Shown here: positions 61,391 through 64,000 of the stretch, one piece after another
Numbering within the stretch: position 1 is the stretch's first letter
How the letters are laid out: every line of letters begins with the position of its first letter
Assembly (NCBI RefSeq): GCF_937616625.2
Contig: NC_065574.1
Span: 1,302,001 to 1,366,000, forward strand
Direction of reading: 5' to 3'
Source of the DNA: Mercurialis annua
Taxonomy: Eukaryota > Streptophyta > Magnoliopsida > Malpighiales > Euphorbiaceae
DNA length: 64,000 nucleotides
Made by a program: the position numbers and the translations under genes
The notes under the pieces: model-generated
Seen by the model: the letters and a program-made list of their open reading frames with translations, nothing else
Database searches by the model: none
What the model was told of the DNA's origin: nothing

Positions 61391-63102
61391 ATAAATTCAA
61401 TCTCTTGTATTTTTTTTGTTAAACTCAACTTTTGTAGTATTGGTGTGTTCTGTACATTGCCATATAGTTAATGCAATGTTGTAGATTATTCTATTTTTCT
61501 TCTTACACCAAGTGTTTGAAGTTTTTATTTTTCTTTTTTTTAGCTCAGTAGTCATATTGTCTATGAGTTCATAGTGCAAGAAATTTTACAAATCCTGACA
61601 GCCAATAAAAATTTCTGATACTCCAAAAATAATAGAGATAATTACTATGCCAAGATCTCTAGTGTCCTCATATTAGATCAAAATCACTATTTTCTTTCTA
61701 AATTTTTAAGATTATTATGTTTTTGATTCTTTTAGGTATTAGATAACTGAAATCTATTGTAAGGTGTTTCCTTTAAATGCAACAAAAATACTAGGAGTAA
61801 ATAGTGAGTTCTTAAAGATTAGGGGGAAATCAGTAATTTTGACCTATCATAAATGTTCATTTTTTCTCTAATGCAAAATATATCAAATAAGGCCAAACTC
61901 GTGACTATAAAAAATTCCCCAAATTTAATATTATGACTCGTTTTACTCTTTCATGTGATAATTTTTTGCCATGCGCTAATTATTTTTGCCAAACTTAATA
62001 TAAGGCCAAGTGCTAATTTTTTTACCAACTTATCTAAGGAGGTAAAACGAGTCAAAATGCGCAGTTTAAATATATTTTTTCCCAAAACATGAGGCTAGTC
62101 TTATTGGATATTTTTGTATCAAATTCGAAAGGCAAATTCAATGTTTGTTGATATTTTATGCATGCATTGTACATGAATTATCCAAGAAATGTGAGAAAGA
62201 TGCTGATGGAAAACTATTGGTAATCAAATTTCAAAGAGAATAGATTTGCTGGATATGGAGTCTATACAGATAAAGGAATTTATAGAACATGGGAGTTAGA
62301 TATGGCAAATTATTTGGAATTGTATTCTAAAATTCTGTGCTGTAAATAAATCATATTATGCTTTGATTCCAGAATTGCCTACTGGGTCATCATCTACTCA
62401 TTTTTTGTTTTGAATTAAAACACCAAAAAGAAAACAAAAGTAACAAAATATAAAGGTGTTTGTGTTTTGACTGGTGAGGCCTTCCATGCAAAAGAATAAT
62501 GATTGATAATTGCCCCATTTAGGAGCATCTTTTTCCCTTCTATATAGCACGGAAACGGAAATACCGAAATGGCAAATAAAAAATTAAAAAAATAATTAAG
62601 ATTATGTTGTGTTTTGATATGTCGTAAATAAATAATTTTGAAATTTTGTAAGTTTTTTCAAAAATAAAAATAAAAATAAAACGCCGAATCATAAAATTCG
62701 AGAAGGTTTAGTAAAACTAACTCGGAGAATCCATCATCGCTAGCTAGTCGAACCGAAGCAAAATTTTAATTTGATTTGATTTTGGTTAGCTCGGTTAAGC
62801 TACAGACTATAGTTAATAATTTGAATATTTTGGCTAAATTCATTACAAAATTCTTATACTATTAACTTTCATTTTATTTAGTCGATAATTAATTAAATAG
62901 TCCCTTAACTATATGTGTTTTACTCATGTGGTCCTTATGTAGACGGAATTACAAAAAATATCGTCGCTTTGATTTGCATGAACAGTGACGTTTCATGCAA
63001 AAAAGGACTGCGAGTGCACACAATAAATAGTTAAAGGACTACTTAAATGTAAAATATTTATTAAGGATCAAGCAAAATAAAGACCAACTTAATTAATTTA
63101 AG
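61391..63102. other. Intergenic, convergent 3' flanks
   Basis: About 1.7 kb between the DUF4408 gene and the aldehyde oxidase stop codon. The patch 62690-62780 contains TTCGAGAAGGTT / AACTCGGAG motifs, possibly a relic. The stretch 62880-63060 has paired blocks (ATAGTCCCTTAACTATATGTG and CACACAATAAATAGTTAAAGGACTA) that look like a small foldback element. No gene recognised. Confidence 0.45.
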
Positions 63103-64000
63103 TTAAGTTAATTTATTCCTCATTTTCCATAGCAAGTACCTCTCTACACTATCCAGCCCACATTTCTCCTTGACAACAGGCATGGTGGCAGGGACTGGCA
63201 ACTGAAATATCGGATCAAAATCATCTACACAACCCCACAAATGAAGCTGTCGTCGAGCATCTTTAATTCCAGCTCTCGTAGCACAGTGAACCGAAGCTGC
63301 CAGGAGCAATGGTGGCTCACCGGAAGCTGCACAAAGAACATAAAATCGCGGAATTGAAAACGCTGAAACGGAAGTTGCCCGTAAAACAATATTTTTTCTA
63401 GGAATATGTTGAAAATATAGAGTTTCTGATCATATAGTAGACGCGTTTCTAAAAAAGAATAAAAAATCAAGACTCGAGAAATTTCCGTGCAACATAGCAT
63501 GTAAGTGTATATTATAGAATACCTTTCGAAGAGAGAACACGTTTTTGGTGGTGTCCGCTATTAAGTATTTCGACATTGAAGTGTTTCGGAATGGTGTCTA
63601 TGGTAGGAATCTTGTAATTCCATGTACCATCCTGAACTATCATTCCTTGTGAGTTTGTTGTGTATTCTTCAAGCATGAAAAATCCAATTCCTTGGACAAA
63701 AGCTCCTTCAATCTTCGACATAAAAAGATAGAATTTGATCGAATCCGAATACTTGCATCCTTAAAGCATAGATAGCATGTAAGTGTATATTATAGAATAC
63801 CTTTCGAAGAGAGAACACGTTTTTGGTGGTGTCCGCTATTAAGTATTTCGACATTGAAGTGTTTCGGAATGGTGTCTATGGTAGGAATCTTGTAATTCCA
63901 TGTACCATCCTGAACTATCATTCCTTGTGAGTTTGTTGTGTATTCTTCAAGCATGAAAAATCCAATTCCTTGGACAAAAGCTCCTTCAATCTTCGACATA
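63103..64000 (-). CDS. Aldehyde oxidase (AAO type), C-terminal exons only
   Basis: 3' end of a molybdenum-cofactor aldehyde oxidase (the family that oxidises abscisic aldehyde or indole-3-acetaldehyde). The last exon, 63326-63103, reads ASGEPPLLLAASVHCATRAG, with the Glu of GEPP that is catalytic in this family, then LPVPATMPVVKEKCGLDSVE and the stop. The exon before it, 63712-63523, reads IEGAFVQGIGFFMLEEYTTN, then GTWNYKIPTIDTIPKHFNVE and ILNSGHHQKRVLSSK. A second identical copy of that exon lies at 63990-63801. The exon is 190 bases, so using both copies would shift the frame. The rest of the gene is outside the window. Confidence 0.92.
63494..64000. repeat. Perfect tandem duplication, 278-bp period, containing an aldehyde oxidase exon
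   Basis: 63494-63722 and 63772-64000 look identical base for base (229 bases), starting ATAGCATGTAAGTGTATATT and running through the exon and both its splice sites to the window edge. The first unit is 63494-63771. The full length of the second unit cannot be seen. Confidence 0.95.

Overview
The window looks like a euchromatic stretch of a eudicot plant nuclear genome. It is AT-rich, its genes carry many GT-AG introns, its proteins belong to plant families (NmrA/isoflavone-reductase-like enzyme, ADP-glucose pyrophosphorylase large subunit, plant defensin, DUF4408/DUF761 protein, plant aldehyde oxidase), and the gaps hold plant transposons (MULE, hAT and Harbinger MITEs, SINEs, LINEs). I could not assign a species. 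No operon, CRISPR array, phage or organelle segment is visible.

Layout. 0-24 kb: 3' end of an isoflavone-reductase/PCBER-like gene (+); SPB1 rRNA 2'-O-methyltransferase (-, 11 exons) with a SINE in one intron; RER1 (-, 3 exons); a relic of a 20S proteasome alpha subunit (PAF type); an intronless MA3-domain-only CWC22-like gene (-); two neighbouring MULE MITEs; a PCH1/At2g16365-like gene (+). 24-40 kb: KIN-gamma-like SnRK1 regulatory subunit (-, 7 exons, MITE in an intron); ADP-glucose pyrophosphorylase large subunit (-, 14 exons); a gene-poor stretch with tandem repeats; ribosomal protein eS25 (-). 40-64 kb: two Harbinger-type MITEs in opposite orientation; a defensin (-); an intron-containing tRNA-Tyr(GTA); a hAT MITE; a decayed LINE (-); a second SINE; a young 5'-truncated LINE (+) with an intact 1187-residue frame; a DUF4408/DUF761 gene (+); and the 3' end of an aldehyde oxidase gene (-) that runs off the window and contains a perfect 278-bp tandem duplication of an exon.

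The genes are unrelated housekeeping, metabolic and signalling genes and form no pathway cluster. SPB1, eS25, tRNA-Tyr and the PAF relic relate to translation or protein turnover by coincidence. AGPase and the SnRK1 gamma-like subunit are adjacent and both belong to carbon metabolism, but nothing in the sequence shows a functional link.

I did not find a convincing new multi-gene system. The most informative points are small structural events. A SINE duplicated the 3' splice site of an SPB1 intron, leaving a decoy acceptor that leads to a quick stop. A LINE took its ATG from host target-site DNA. A compact intronless CWC22 MA3 module is still open. An aldehyde oxidase exon is duplicated out of frame at the window edge. 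A group of MULE-type MITEs shares GGCTTAA-type ends and has exact 9-10 bp target duplications. Exon borders were set by hand from GT/AG sites, reading phase and remembered family sequences, without transcript evidence.
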